Translations under genes and position numbers: made by a program
Source: Paenibacillus ehimensis NBRC 15659
GTDB taxonomy: Bacteria > Bacillota > Bacilli > Paenibacillales > NBRC-103111
Direction: 5' to 3'
DNA length: 51,290 bases
NCBI RefSeq assembly: GCF_004000785.1
Contig: NZ_BILX01000045.1
Span: forward strand, 1-51,290
Shown: piece after piece, positions 26,108 through 33,902 of the stretch
How positions within the stretch are numbered: the stretch's first letter is position 1
How the letters are laid out: each line of letters starts with the position of its first letter
The notes under the pieces: generated by a model
Databases searched by the model: none
Seen by the model: the letters and a program-made list of their open reading frames with translations, nothing else
Told to the model about the DNA's origin: nothing

Positions 26108-27370
26108 TTATTGCAATTTTTGAATCCGATCCCATTGATTCACAATATCCGTCACGCGGACACCGAAGTTTTCGTCAATGACCACGACTTCGCCTTTAGC
26201 GATCAATTTGTTATTGACTAAAATATCGACAGGTTCCCCGGCCAGCTTGTCCAGCTCGATGATCGATCCTTGAGACAATTCGAGAATGTCCTTGATGACC
26301 TTATGCGTCCGGCCCAGTTCCACCGTCACTTTAAGCGGGATATCCAACAGCAGATTCAAATTCGTATCTTCTGCAGGAGACAGCTGCGGATGACTGAAGT
26401 TGGCGAATTGAGCCGGCTGTACGTTCACTCCCCGTGCCGTCGGCACACCGTAGTTGGCCGGCTGCGGCGGATAAGCTTGCGCTGCAGGCGGAGTCATCGG
26501 CTGTTGGTACGCCGGCTGCTGATAAGCGTGCTGCGGCGGCGGTTGATGCCCTGCCGGAGGCTGCGAATAAGGATCTTGTCCGTAAGCGCTCGGCGCCGCA
26601 TGGGCCGGCTGCTCCGGTGCCGGTTGGGAAACGGGAGCGGACTGGGCGGGCGCCGGTGCAGGTTCCTCTGTTGCGTCTCCACCTCCCATTAAAGTAGACA
26701 CCATCTCTCTGGCGAAAGGAACCGGCAGCAACTGCATGATTGTCGAATCAATCAGGTCGCCGATCGTCAATCGGAAAGAGATTTTGATAAATACATCTTC
26801 TGGGGGCAGGGAGGCAGTTCCTTCCCCTGACGCTAAATTTAATATGTCGATTCCCGGCGGAGAAATATTGACAAACCGGTTGAAGATCGTCGACATCGAT
26901 GTAGCGGACGAGCCCATCATTTGGTTCATCGCTTCCTGAACTGCGCTGATATGAATTTCGCTGAGCTCTTCCGTTTGTCCTGTTCCGTCTCCGCCCATCA
27001 TCAAATCGGCGATGACCTGAGCATCCCGGGTTTTGATCACCAGAAGGTTAATCCCATGAAATCCGTCGACATAATTCACATGGACAGCCACGTGCGGCTT
27101 CGGAAACTCGTCGGCGAGCTCGGAATGAGCGATGATGGATACTTTCGGAGTCGTAATATCCACCTTTTTGCCAAGCAGGGTGGAAAGTGCAGTAGCCGCG
27201 CTTCCGAATGTAATGTTTCCGATTTCGCCAAGCGCATCTTGCTCCAAAGAAGACAAATAATCTTCTACTTGAGGAACAAATTCGGAAATAGCGGAGGAGC
27301 CGCTATCGCCCGATTGTCTCAATAGCGCATCAATCTCTTCTTGAGACAAATAATCCTTGTTATTCGTCAT
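26108..27370 (-). CDS. fliY: Flagellar switch protein FliY (CheY-P phosphatase)
   Basis: C-ring protein that replaces FliN in Bacilli and also dephosphorylates CheY. The 420-residue product has an N-terminal CheY-binding LSQEEIDALL, two CheC-like active sites (Glu49/Asn52 and Glu146/Asn149), and a roughly 100-residue linker (about 233-332) made mostly of Pro, Gln, Ala and Tyr. A C-terminal FliN/SpoA domain (about 336-415) follows, with LLDIPLKVTVELGRT and the FGVRVTDIV end. I use the ATG at 27368-27370, nine bases after AAGGAG; it overlaps fliM by 11 bases. The linker looks like a tandemly expanded low-complexity spacer. Confidence 0.96.
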   Translation of the reverse strand: MTNNKDYLSQEEIDALLRQSGDSGSSAISEFVPQVEDYLSSLEQDALGEIGNITFGSAATALSTLLGKKVDITTPKVSIIAHSELADEFPKPHVAVHVNYVDGFHGINLLVIKTRDAQVIADLMMGGDGTGQTEELSEIHISAVQEAMNQMMGSSATSMSTIFNRFVNISPPGIDILNLASGEGTASLPPEDVFIKISFRLTIGDLIDSTIMQLLPVPFAREMVSTLMGGGDATEEPAPAPAQSAPVSQPAPEQPAHAAPSAYGQDPYSQPPAGHQPPPQHAYQQPAYQQPMTPPAAQAYPPQPANYGVPTARGVNVQPAQFANFSHPQLSPAEDTNLNLLLDIPLKVTVELGRTHKVIKDILELSQGSIIELDKLAGEPVDILVNNKLIAKGEVVVIDENFGVRVTDIVNQWDRIQKLQ

Positions 27371-28361
27371 TCTCTTCCACTCCTTCTTCTTGGACAATCT
27401 CGCTGATTTGGACAGCCAGCTTGCCTCGCGTCGTTCCGGGACTGCCGTAAAACTTCAGCTTTTCCCCTATGCGAATGTCTAACGGCTCATTCACGGATTT
27501 GCCAAGCGTAATGACATCCCCGGCGTTGAGGTTCAAAAACTCCCTCACGGAAATTTGGGAGGAACCCAGCTCCGCGATAATCGGCAGTTTCGCTTTATGC
27601 AGCCTCGACTGCAGAGCCGTCAGCTCCTCCGGCGCGCTTGTTTTTTTCTGGGAAACGAACCAATGGTGCACCGACAGTCTCGGCATAATCGGTTCGATGA
27701 CGACATGCGGGATACACAGGTTGATCATCCCGGTCGTGTCGCCGATTTTGGTGCTGAGCGAGATCAGCGCGATCGTTTCGTTAGGCGAGACGATCTGCAT
27801 AAATTGCGGGTTCGTTTCGAGGGCTTCCAGCCGCGGAGACAAATCGATAACCGTCTTCCAAGCCTCCTGCAAACTGTCGAAGGCCCGGCTGAAAATCCGT
27901 TCGATGACAATGGTCTCGATCTCGGTCAAGGCATTGATTTTCGTTGGGGATGTCCCCGCTCCGCCTAACAGCCGATCCAGCATCGCAAAGGCTACGTTCG
28001 GGTGAACCTCAAGCACCATGCGGCCTTCCAGCGGCTCCGCTTCAAAGATGTTCAGAATTGTCATCTTCGGAATGGACCGGATGAATTCGTCGTAAGGCAG
28101 CTGTTCGACCTGCACTACGTTGATCTGGACAAAGGTTCTAAGCTGGGCGGAAAAATAAGTCGTCAAATACCTGGCAAAGTTTTCATGAATTCGGGTTAAG
28201 CTCCGGATATGATCCTTGGAGAAACGCACGGCTCGTTTAAAATCGTAAACCCGTATTTTTTTCTGCGTCTCTTCCTTTTTAAGCTCCTCCGCATCCATTT
28301 CCCCTGAAGAAAGCGCCGCTAGCAGGGCGTCAATCTCATTCTGTGAAAGAACATCAACCAT
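27360..28361 (-). CDS. fliM: Flagellar motor switch protein FliM
   Basis: C-ring protein that binds CheY-P and FliG to reverse rotation. The 333-residue product has the N-terminal CheY-binding peptide LSQNEIDALLAAL, a CheC-like middle domain with ARYLTTYFSAQLRT and the FliG-binding GGAG loop (DRLLGGAGTSP). A C-terminal SpoA domain follows. ATG at 28359-28361, eight bases after GGAGG; the upstream GTG overlaps that ribosome binding site. It is followed by fliY with an 11-base overlap, so the two C-ring proteins are translated together. Confidence 0.97.
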   Translation of the reverse strand: MVDVLSQNEIDALLAALSSGEMDAEELKKEETQKKIRVYDFKRAVRFSKDHIRSLTRIHENFARYLTTYFSAQLRTFVQINVVQVEQLPYDEFIRSIPKMTILNIFEAEPLEGRMVLEVHPNVAFAMLDRLLGGAGTSPTKINALTEIETIVIERIFSRAFDSLQEAWKTVIDLSPRLEALETNPQFMQIVSPNETIALISLSTKIGDTTGMINLCIPHVVIEPIMPRLSVHHWFVSQKKTSAPEELTALQSRLHKAKLPIIAELGSSQISVREFLNLNAGDVITLGKSVNEPLDIRIGEKLKFYGSPGTTRGKLAVQISEIVQEEGVEENDE

Positions 28362-28401
28362 TAGCGTCACCTCCTTTGAACTGCTGCAGTATGCTATGTA
28401 G

Positions 28402-28881
28402 TTATTGGAGTACGAAATCCGTAATCAAGATTTGATTCATTTTTCCCGCTTGGAGAAGAGGGTTCATTTTATTCATAAGGGCGGAAGTGAGATTGTCGAA
28501 GCCTTTGCTTCCCGATACTTGCTCCGGTGTCATATCGGAAAGCGTTTGAATGACAATGGCCTTCATTTGGCTGTCCAGCTTCTCAAACTCTTCCTTGGCC
28601 TTCTTGTTTTCAAGTTCAAAGGCAAAGCTCAATTTAATGAATTTGCCATTGCCCCCGGCCAAATTGGTAAGCACGTCTTTCATGATGACTGTATTTTGCT
28701 TGACCTCATCCGGGGTCAGCTTCTTGGCTTGTTTTACGTCGCGGGCAGAACTTTGCGCCTGCTCTTGAGGGTTCTGATTCGCTTTATCCATATAGTTCCA
28801 CAGGACGAACGCAGCCGTCAATATCAATGTAATCGCAATAAGAATAGCAACAATCATAATGAAAATTCTGCTTTTAAACAA
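28402..28881 (-). CDS. fliL: Flagellar basal body protein FliL
   Basis: Membrane protein that surrounds the stator units. The 159-residue product has one N-terminal membrane helix (about 8-30), a short charged region, and the periplasmic-side FliL domain with NLAGGNGKFIKLSFAFELEN and the C-terminal MNQILITDFVLQ. The start is TTG at 28879-28881, seven bases after AGGGG; the product MFKSRIF fits the family start. The gene before it, swrD, ends one base upstream. Confidence 0.93.
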   Translation of the reverse strand: MFKSRIFIMIVAILIAITLILTAAFVLWNYMDKANQNPQEQAQSSARDVKQAKKLTPDEVKQNTVIMKDVLTNLAGGNGKFIKLSFAFELENKKAKEEFEKLDSQMKAIVIQTLSDMTPEQVSGSKGFDNLTSALMNKMNPLLQAGKMNQILITDFVLQ

Positions 28882-28882
28882 C

Positions 28883-29104
28883 TTACGACCCCTCCGAATT
28901 CAGGCTCTTAACCGTACCGCCGACAAGACCTACGGTTTGCAAAAAGCGGTGTACGGTGTCCATTACTTCCGTCACCGGCTCGAGCACCATGATTTTTTTA
29001 CCGGTCACCAGCGTGATCATAGTGTCCGGCGTTTCTTCGATTGATTCGATCAAAAGCGCGTTCAGGACGATTGCTTTCCCATTAAGCCGTGTCAGGCGGA
29101 CCAT
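28883..29104 (-). CDS. swrD: FlbD/SwrD-family flagellar protein
   Basis: Small cytoplasmic protein (73 residues) that in B. subtilis raises motor power for swarming. It begins MVRLTRLNGKAIVLNALLIESIEETPDTMITLVTGKKIMV, where the LTRLNG and ETPDT...TGKK patterns are typical of the FlbD family. ATG at 29102-29104. It lies between flgE and fliL as in Bacillus, with fliL starting one base after its stop. Confidence 0.93.
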   Translation of the reverse strand: MVRLTRLNGKAIVLNALLIESIEETPDTMITLVTGKKIMVLEPVTEVMDTVHRFLQTVGLVGGTVKSLNSEGS

Positions 29105-29158
29105 CGGTTACCTCCGAAAGGATAAAATCGGGGGAGAGTCCCTCCCCCTTGAAGCAAA

Positions 29159-29983
29159 CTATCGTTTCAGATTGACGACTTCTTGAAGCACTTCGTCGGA
29201 TGTAGTAATAATTCTCGAGTTGGACTGGAAGCCGCGCTGAGCGATGATCATTTCCGTAAACTCGGACGTTAAATCCACGTTGGACATTTCCAGCTGCCCG
29301 GAAATGATAGCGCCGGTTCCCGTAGCTGGGTTGTTGGCTAAGGAAGCAGCAGGATCGATTTCTTCCGTATTCGAGTTTGGCGTCGTCCGGTACAAGTTGC
29401 CGCCGACTTTTTCAAGGCCGCCCGGATTTGTTACTTTGGCTACGGCGATGAACTGATTTGTTGGCGTTGCAGCCCCGTCAGCTCCGATCGCAATAATTTC
29501 GCCGGATTGCGAAATCGAGAACGAGGTCACGGTGTCTTCCAGCGCCACAGCCGTACCCCCGGTGTTCAGAACGAACATACCGTCCGCCGTAACGAGACGA
29601 CGTTGGGCATCCAGATCAAAATTGCCGGCACGTGTAAGGAGCGGCTGCCCATCTACATCAGTAGTTGGCGATACAAGGAAGAACCCGTCTCCGTCAATCC
29701 GCAAATCCGTTATTTTATTCGTCGTTTGGGCACTGCCCGGAGTGTGGAGAGTATCGATAGCGCCAACCGTCACGCCAAGTCCGATTTGTTTGGCATTCAC
29801 GCCGCCCACAGTATCCGTCGGGGCCGTCACCCCTGAGATCTTTTGGCTCATGATGTCTTTGAACGCTACGCGACTGCCTTTGAAGCCGTACGTATTCACG
29901 TTTGCGATGTTGTTGCCGATGACGTCAAGCTTCGTTTGAAAGCCTCTCATACCCGAAACGCCGGAATAAAGCGATCTTAACAT
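29159..29983 (-). CDS. flgE: Flagellar hook protein FlgE (FlgG-like annotation in some genomes)
   Basis: Forms the hook filament; exported through the flagellar gate. The 274-residue product has the rod/hook N-terminal MLRSLYSGVSGMRGFQTKLDVIGNNIANVNTYGFK, a beta-rich middle with RAGNFDLD, and the C-terminal coiled segment ending VLQEVVNLKR. The length matches the short Bacillus hook protein (about 264 aa). Its position between flgD and swrD fits FlgE, although sequence alone would also suit FlgG. ATG at 29981-29983 after GGGAGGA. A bulged hairpin lies just upstream of its ribosome binding site. Confidence 0.92.
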   Translation of the reverse strand: MLRSLYSGVSGMRGFQTKLDVIGNNIANVNTYGFKGSRVAFKDIMSQKISGVTAPTDTVGGVNAKQIGLGVTVGAIDTLHTPGSAQTTNKITDLRIDGDGFFLVSPTTDVDGQPLLTRAGNFDLDAQRRLVTADGMFVLNTGGTAVALEDTVTSFSISQSGEIIAIGADGAATPTNQFIAVAKVTNPGGLEKVGGNLYRTTPNSNTEEIDPAASLANNPATGTGAIISGQLEMSNVDLTSEFTEMIIAQRGFQSNSRIITTSDEVLQEVVNLKR

Positions 29984-30001
29984 CGATAGTTATCCTCCCA
30001 T

Positions 30002-30040
30002 ATTGCAACTGCGCATCGATGGATGAAAACAGTTGTCAAT
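30002..30040 (-). promoter_or_regulatory. Bulged hairpin in the flgE leader
   Basis: On the minus strand ATTGACAACTG (30040-30030) can pair with CAGTTGCAAT (30011-30002). This gives ten base pairs with a single bulged A and an 18-base loop. It ends just before the flgE Shine-Dalgarno GGGAGGA. It sits in the 162-base gap after the TIGR02530-type gene, the largest gap inside the flagellar operon. No T run follows, so it is not a simple terminator. Confidence 0.5.
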
Positions 30041-30145
30041 GATGATGTAATTAAGGTTAGTTACAGCAAGCTCTATCATACGTTCGTTCTGCGGTTGTTT
30101 CAGTCGGTCCACAACCTTGGCCTCCGAAATTCGGGCCGGCCTATC

Positions 30146-30523
30146 TTACGAAATAATCATGGCCGAGTCGATTTGGGTAAATACGTTGTCTTTCATCGAT
30201 GCTCCGTCCATGGCTGTAACTACCGTGCGATTCTTGATGTTGACGATCAGAGCGGTATCGTTGAGCAGCATCAACGAGTCCTTTGCCCCTTTGCTCGCAG
30301 CTTTGTCAATCGCGGTATTGAGCTTGACAAGCTGCTCGGGCCCAAGCTGAATGCCCCGCTGCCGCAAACGTTCTTCCGCGTGATGACTGAAACGAACGAG
30401 CTGATTTTGCAGCATCGCATCGAACGAGGTTGTCTGAACCCTTGGTTCCGGGTCCGTTCGTCGTACGGGCTGCGGTGCTAGTGCATTCGGAAACAGACGA
30501 CCAACCGTTATTCGATCCGTCAT
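30146..30523 (-). CDS. TIGR02530-type flagellar operon protein
   Basis: A 125-residue product with the family pattern VRFSHHAEERLRQRGIQLGPEQLVKLNTAIDKAASKGAKDSL, then LLNDTALIVNIKNRTVVTAMD and MKDNVFTQIDSAMII. This family is found almost only between flgD and flgE in Firmicutes and related flagellar operons. Its molecular job is not established; a hook-assembly role is inferred from position. B. subtilis does not carry it in this exact form. ATG at 30521-30523; it overlaps the flgD stop by four bases. Confidence 0.88.
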   Translation of the reverse strand: MTDRITVGRLFPNALAPQPVRRTDPEPRVQTTSFDAMLQNQLVRFSHHAEERLRQRGIQLGPEQLVKLNTAIDKAASKGAKDSLMLLNDTALIVNIKNRTVVTAMDGASMKDNVFTQIDSAMIIS

Positions 30524-30969
30524 GGAGTTACCTCCGGATTGGAAATCTGGCTGATCTGATCGATCTTCACTTCGTCGCCGTTAATTTTTGCATACTGCTC
30601 GTCCTTCTTCATAAGGATGGATTCCACAGTTCCGGTTTTGACGATGGATTTGTTGTTTTTGTCAACGTAGGTGTAGGTAACCTTTTTACCAATCAAACTG
30701 GAAGCAAATCCTAGCGACTGCCGAAGCATTTTCATTTCCGAACTCATTTTGGTAAGCTGCTCGACGGATGTAAATTGAGCCATCTGAGCGATGAATTCTT
30801 TGTCCTGCAGCGGCTGCGTCGGATCTTGGTTTTGCAATTGAGTCATGAGAATTTTAAGAAATTCGTCTTGTCCCAATTTCCCTTTTTCCTCGGCTTTGCC
30901 GGCCTTTTGAATATTTCCTTTGGCGTAATACGGCCATATGTTCTTGGTGCTGACATTTGAATCGGGCAC
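30520..30969 (-). CDS. flgD: Hook cap/scaffold protein FlgD
   Basis: Hook-capping protein needed for FlgE polymerisation. The 149-residue product contains the FlgD N-terminal signature LGQDEFLKILMTQLQNQDPTQPLQDKEFIAQMAQFTSVEQL and a short C-terminal beta region. Like the Bacillus protein it lacks the large Ig/Tudor domains of enteric FlgD. I start it at GTG 30967-30969, five to six bases after GGGGGTG; a longer TTG frame overlaps fliK and lacks a site. It follows fliK by 34 bases. Confidence 0.93.
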   Translation of the reverse strand: MPDSNVSTKNIWPYYAKGNIQKAGKAEEKGKLGQDEFLKILMTQLQNQDPTQPLQDKEFIAQMAQFTSVEQLTKMSSEMKMLRQSLGFASSLIGKKVTYTYVDKNNKSIVKTGTVESILMKKDEQYAKINGDEVKIDQISQISNPEVTP

Positions 30970-31003
30970 GGTTTCACCCCCTGCTCCATCGGTGTAAGCT
31001 TGC

Positions 31004-32476
31004 TTAGGCCGTAACGTCAATCGATCCGGTTCCCAGGCTGCCTGCGGCGCTCGAAGTCTTCGCTTCTTCCTTCACTTCGTCTTCCATCGCGGCAATTCGG
31101 CCGCTGGCCGCTTTCTGCTGCTTGGAGGATTGTCCGGACTGCTGCTGGCGTCCTTCCTGGAACATGCCGGACTGGTAGTTCTGGCTTTGGCTTACTTCAA
31201 GCTTCTCCACTTGGATGCCCTGACTTTGCAATGTCGTTCTCAGCTGCGACAACTGGCTCTCCAGCATTTCCTTACCGGCCAAGCTGTCCGCTACGAACTG
31301 GGCAATCAGATGACCGTTTTGCATGGTCAGCTTCACTTCAACATGTCCGAGATGCTGAGGATACAATGAAATTTTCGCCTCCGTCATCCCGTCCGCCGAG
31401 GTCCCCATAACCAAGGAACGAACGACAAACTGCGTCATGTCCTCCGAAAAGGTAGCTGCTTGCATCTGCACAACCGGCGCTTTTACCTGCGCATGTCCGC
31501 CTTGCTGCTTAATGTACTCGTGCAGCGGCATCGGCTGATTTTCCGCACCTTCTGCCATTCCTGCGTTCAGCGGTTCAAACAAAGGCCCTTCGTCGCCTTT
31601 CGGCGGGTCCAAATGAAGCTGTACTATCGAGGCTTTCGCTGTAAGCGCTTCGAGCTTCTGCACCGGGCTGGCGACCACTTGGACAAGCTTCCCGGCATCC
31701 GAAGACGGGGCCGCTTCCGCTGTCGCCGCAGTCTGTATAGTAGAAGAAACGCGGTGCTGATCGGCGCTTGGTTTTTGCAGTTCGCTTAATTTGGACGCGG
31801 CCGATAACAGAACAGCCGGCAGCTCTTTTACGGTTTGCTGAAGCTTCGGATCTGTTTTTCCTTCCGCTACCAGGTCTTTCAACTGTTTCAACAATGCGGC
31901 GGCTTCCTGCGCCGTCAGCGCTTTGGGCTGCTGAATCGAGCCAAGTTCACCGGTCTTCGTCTCCGCCGACGTGTCCACAGCAGGCGTCAAAGGAATAAAC
32001 AGCAGCGGATTCAGCGCATCCGCACTCTCTTCCGGATTGCTTCCTTCACCTGTTGGAACAGCCGCTTGATCGGTCTCCTGCTGATTCAGGGGAAGTGCCG
32101 CCAGCAGCGCTTGAAGCTGCAGCAACCACGCTTGCAAATCCGGGTTGTTCATCAGCGTGCTCGCATCCTCGCCCTTAGCCGAGTCAAGCAGTTGGATTAA
32201 GCCGTCGATTTGTTGCACCGTTTGAGCCTGAGCCTGATCCGCCGTCTGCGGGAGCGCGGCAAGTAAAGGAGCGATCAGCTGGGCAAGTGCTGATAAGCCG
32301 GCGGTTCCTGCGGTGGTAGTCCCCGCTCCGGAAGCATCGCCCGTCATCATTCCGCTTAGCGCCGACGAGAAGGATCCGGCCCCTCCGGCTGCGCTCCCCG
32401 TACTGGCGGAAGCGTTCGATCCGGCAGCAGATGTCCCGGCAGAAGCAGCCACAGAGGTTTGTGTCGAAATTTCCAT
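31004..32476 (-). CDS. fliK: Hook-length control protein FliK
   Basis: Molecular ruler that measures the hook and triggers the FlhB switch. The 490-residue product is Ala/Ser/Gln-rich and largely disordered through about residue 340. A globular C-terminal domain (about 345-430) has the family pattern KISLYPQHLGHVEVKLTMQNG followed by LRTTLQSQGIQVEKLEV. It ends in a Gln/Ser-rich tail. ATG at 32474-32476, nine bases after GGAGG. It lies between the YlxF-like gene and flgD. Confidence 0.94.
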   Translation of the reverse strand: MEISTQTSVAASAGTSAAGSNASASTGSAAGGAGSFSSALSGMMTGDASGAGTTTAGTAGLSALAQLIAPLLAALPQTADQAQAQTVQQIDGLIQLLDSAKGEDASTLMNNPDLQAWLLQLQALLAALPLNQQETDQAAVPTGEGSNPEESADALNPLLFIPLTPAVDTSAETKTGELGSIQQPKALTAQEAAALLKQLKDLVAEGKTDPKLQQTVKELPAVLLSAASKLSELQKPSADQHRVSSTIQTAATAEAAPSSDAGKLVQVVASPVQKLEALTAKASIVQLHLDPPKGDEGPLFEPLNAGMAEGAENQPMPLHEYIKQQGGHAQVKAPVVQMQAATFSEDMTQFVVRSLVMGTSADGMTEAKISLYPQHLGHVEVKLTMQNGHLIAQFVADSLAGKEMLESQLSQLRTTLQSQGIQVEKLEVSQSQNYQSGMFQEGRQQQSGQSSKQQKAASGRIAAMEDEVKEEAKTSSAAGSLGTGSIDVTA

Positions 32477-32502
32477 CTTTTTTCACCTCCTTTCCATTAT
32501 AT

Positions 32503-33426
32503 TTATTGAACCAGCCTGGCTGAGATCAGCGCTGCGGTTTCCTTGGACTGTTCCGATATGGCCGACAAAACTCTGGAGCGTCCGCCGCTATCCATAGAGC
32601 TCAAGATAGAGATCACTTTGTCGGGATTCGATTTTTGCATCTCCAGCAAGACGGTAGCTGCGCTTTTCGGCGTCATATTCGCGAACGTGCTGCCCAAATC
32701 GTCTTTGCTCAGCTTGTCCGCAGGCTGCTTGCTCTGTGCCGCCAATTCCTTCACGCGTTCCTGCAAGGCTGCAATCTCCGTATCTCTTACGTTCGTTTGG
32801 TCCTTTAGCAGAATCGAAGCGTCAGCGGCCTTCTTCGGGTCCATTTTCTCCAACACCTTTACGCGCTCATCCGGCTTCATCATCCCAAGCACCAGAACCA
32901 GTTCTTTGGAGGTTAGGTTCTCCATAATCGGCGCCGATTTGCTTGGCGACATCTTCGCATACATGGTGGCAAGCTGTTGAATCTGCTGCGCATACTCCTC
33001 ATCGCTTAAGGTCTTGCTTTTTGCGCTTTCTTCCAATGTACTATTCTTAAGCTGCAATTCCTTTATGGTCTCATCCCGCTGCTGCAGCGCGGCTTCAGCC
33101 TTTTTCAGCGCCTGCTCCAATTCCTGAAGCTTCGCCGTCGTATCGGTATTCGCATGATCCTGTGCCGGTGCGGACGACTCGGCCCCGGCGGGTTGAGCCT
33201 CTTCCGACTGGGTTGCCGTCTCCTTCGTTTTCGGATCCGGGACGATGCTGTTTACGATTGGAATTTTATTGGCCGCCCGCAGGACGTTGTTCATTACGTC
33301 ATAATCGAAAATCGTCAGCAGAACGCCGAGCAGTACAGCTGTAAAAACAAAAGGGATTAGGAACCATATTAAAAACCGCTCCATAGCTCCGTAAGAGGAG
33401 GACTGCTCCGTATCTGTGTTTGCCAC
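32503..33426 (-). CDS. YlxF/MotE-like membrane protein with MgtE-N-like domain
   Basis: A product of 307 residues with one N-terminal membrane helix (about 20-42), an acidic Ala-rich linker, a coiled coil (about 95-145), and a C-terminal helical repeat region. That region contains MYAKMSPSKSAPIMENL, VLGMMKPDERVKVLEKMDPKKAADA and FANMTPKSAATVLLEM, the pattern shared by MotE and the MgtE N-domain. It occupies the position of ylxF between fliJ and fliK in B. subtilis. MotE acts as a chaperone for MotC in rhizobia; the role in Bacilli is unsettled. Start taken as GTG 33424-33426, seven bases after GAGG. Confidence 0.85.
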   Translation of the reverse strand: MANTDTEQSSSYGAMERFLIWFLIPFVFTAVLLGVLLTIFDYDVMNNVLRAANKIPIVNSIVPDPKTKETATQSEEAQPAGAESSAPAQDHANTDTTAKLQELEQALKKAEAALQQRDETIKELQLKNSTLEESAKSKTLSDEEYAQQIQQLATMYAKMSPSKSAPIMENLTSKELVLVLGMMKPDERVKVLEKMDPKKAADASILLKDQTNVRDTEIAALQERVKELAAQSKQPADKLSKDDLGSTFANMTPKSAATVLLEMQKSNPDKVISILSSMDSGGRSRVLSAISEQSKETAALISARLVQ

Positions 33427-33453
33427 TTCCTCACCTCCCCGCATGTTCATTAG

Positions 33454-33894
33454 TTACGAAAGCCGTTTAAAACGATTCGTCGCCATTTCGTCCAATTGAT
33501 TTTGCTCTTTCTTCAAAACTTCGCTGGAAAAATGCTGAAACGCTCTTTCCTTCGCTTTCGTCCATACTTTTTCTTCAAGCATCTTACCGGTCAAATCATC
33601 CTGCTTGAGCTGCACGATCGTTTTGGCTGCTTGCACATCCCTATGCTTGAGCTGAATGCGCCCGTCAATATGGTTCACGTAACTTTGCAGCATGAGCAGG
33701 TTGGATACCGTCGTCACTTGGCTGGAAGACTTATGCAGCTCTTCCTGCATCTCGTACTTGGCTTTCTCCAAATCCGCCAGAGAAGATTCCTCCGCACGCA
33801 TTTTGCCGATCGCTTCGGACAGCATCCATTCCGCTTGCGTTTTCTCGTTTATCTTCAAATCAACGATTTTTTGAAAAGCGTATCGAAACCGCAT
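33454..33894 (-). CDS. fliJ: Flagellar export protein FliJ
   Basis: Coiled-coil stalk protein of the FliI export ATPase, like the gamma subunit of F-ATPase. The 146-residue product is almost wholly helical, starting MRFRYAFQKIVDLKINEKTQAEWML, and rich in Lys, Glu and Gln. The length equals that of B. subtilis FliJ. The ATG at 33892-33894 is preferred for the family match. An ATG at 33904-33906 overlaps the fliI stop as ATGA and would add four residues; the ribosome binding sites do not decide between them. Confidence 0.9.
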   Translation of the reverse strand: MRFRYAFQKIVDLKINEKTQAEWMLSEAIGKMRAEESSLADLEKAKYEMQEELHKSSSQVTTVSNLLMLQSYVNHIDGRIQLKHRDVQAAKTIVQLKQDDLTGKMLEEKVWTKAKERAFQHFSSEVLKKEQNQLDEMATNRFKRLS

Positions 33895-33902
33895 GCTCCT
33901 TC

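Noticed and set aside
30120..30145. GGCC-flanked hairpin just after the TIGR02530-type gene
   Set aside because: It can form a short stem but has a bulge and no T run, so it is not supported as a terminator.
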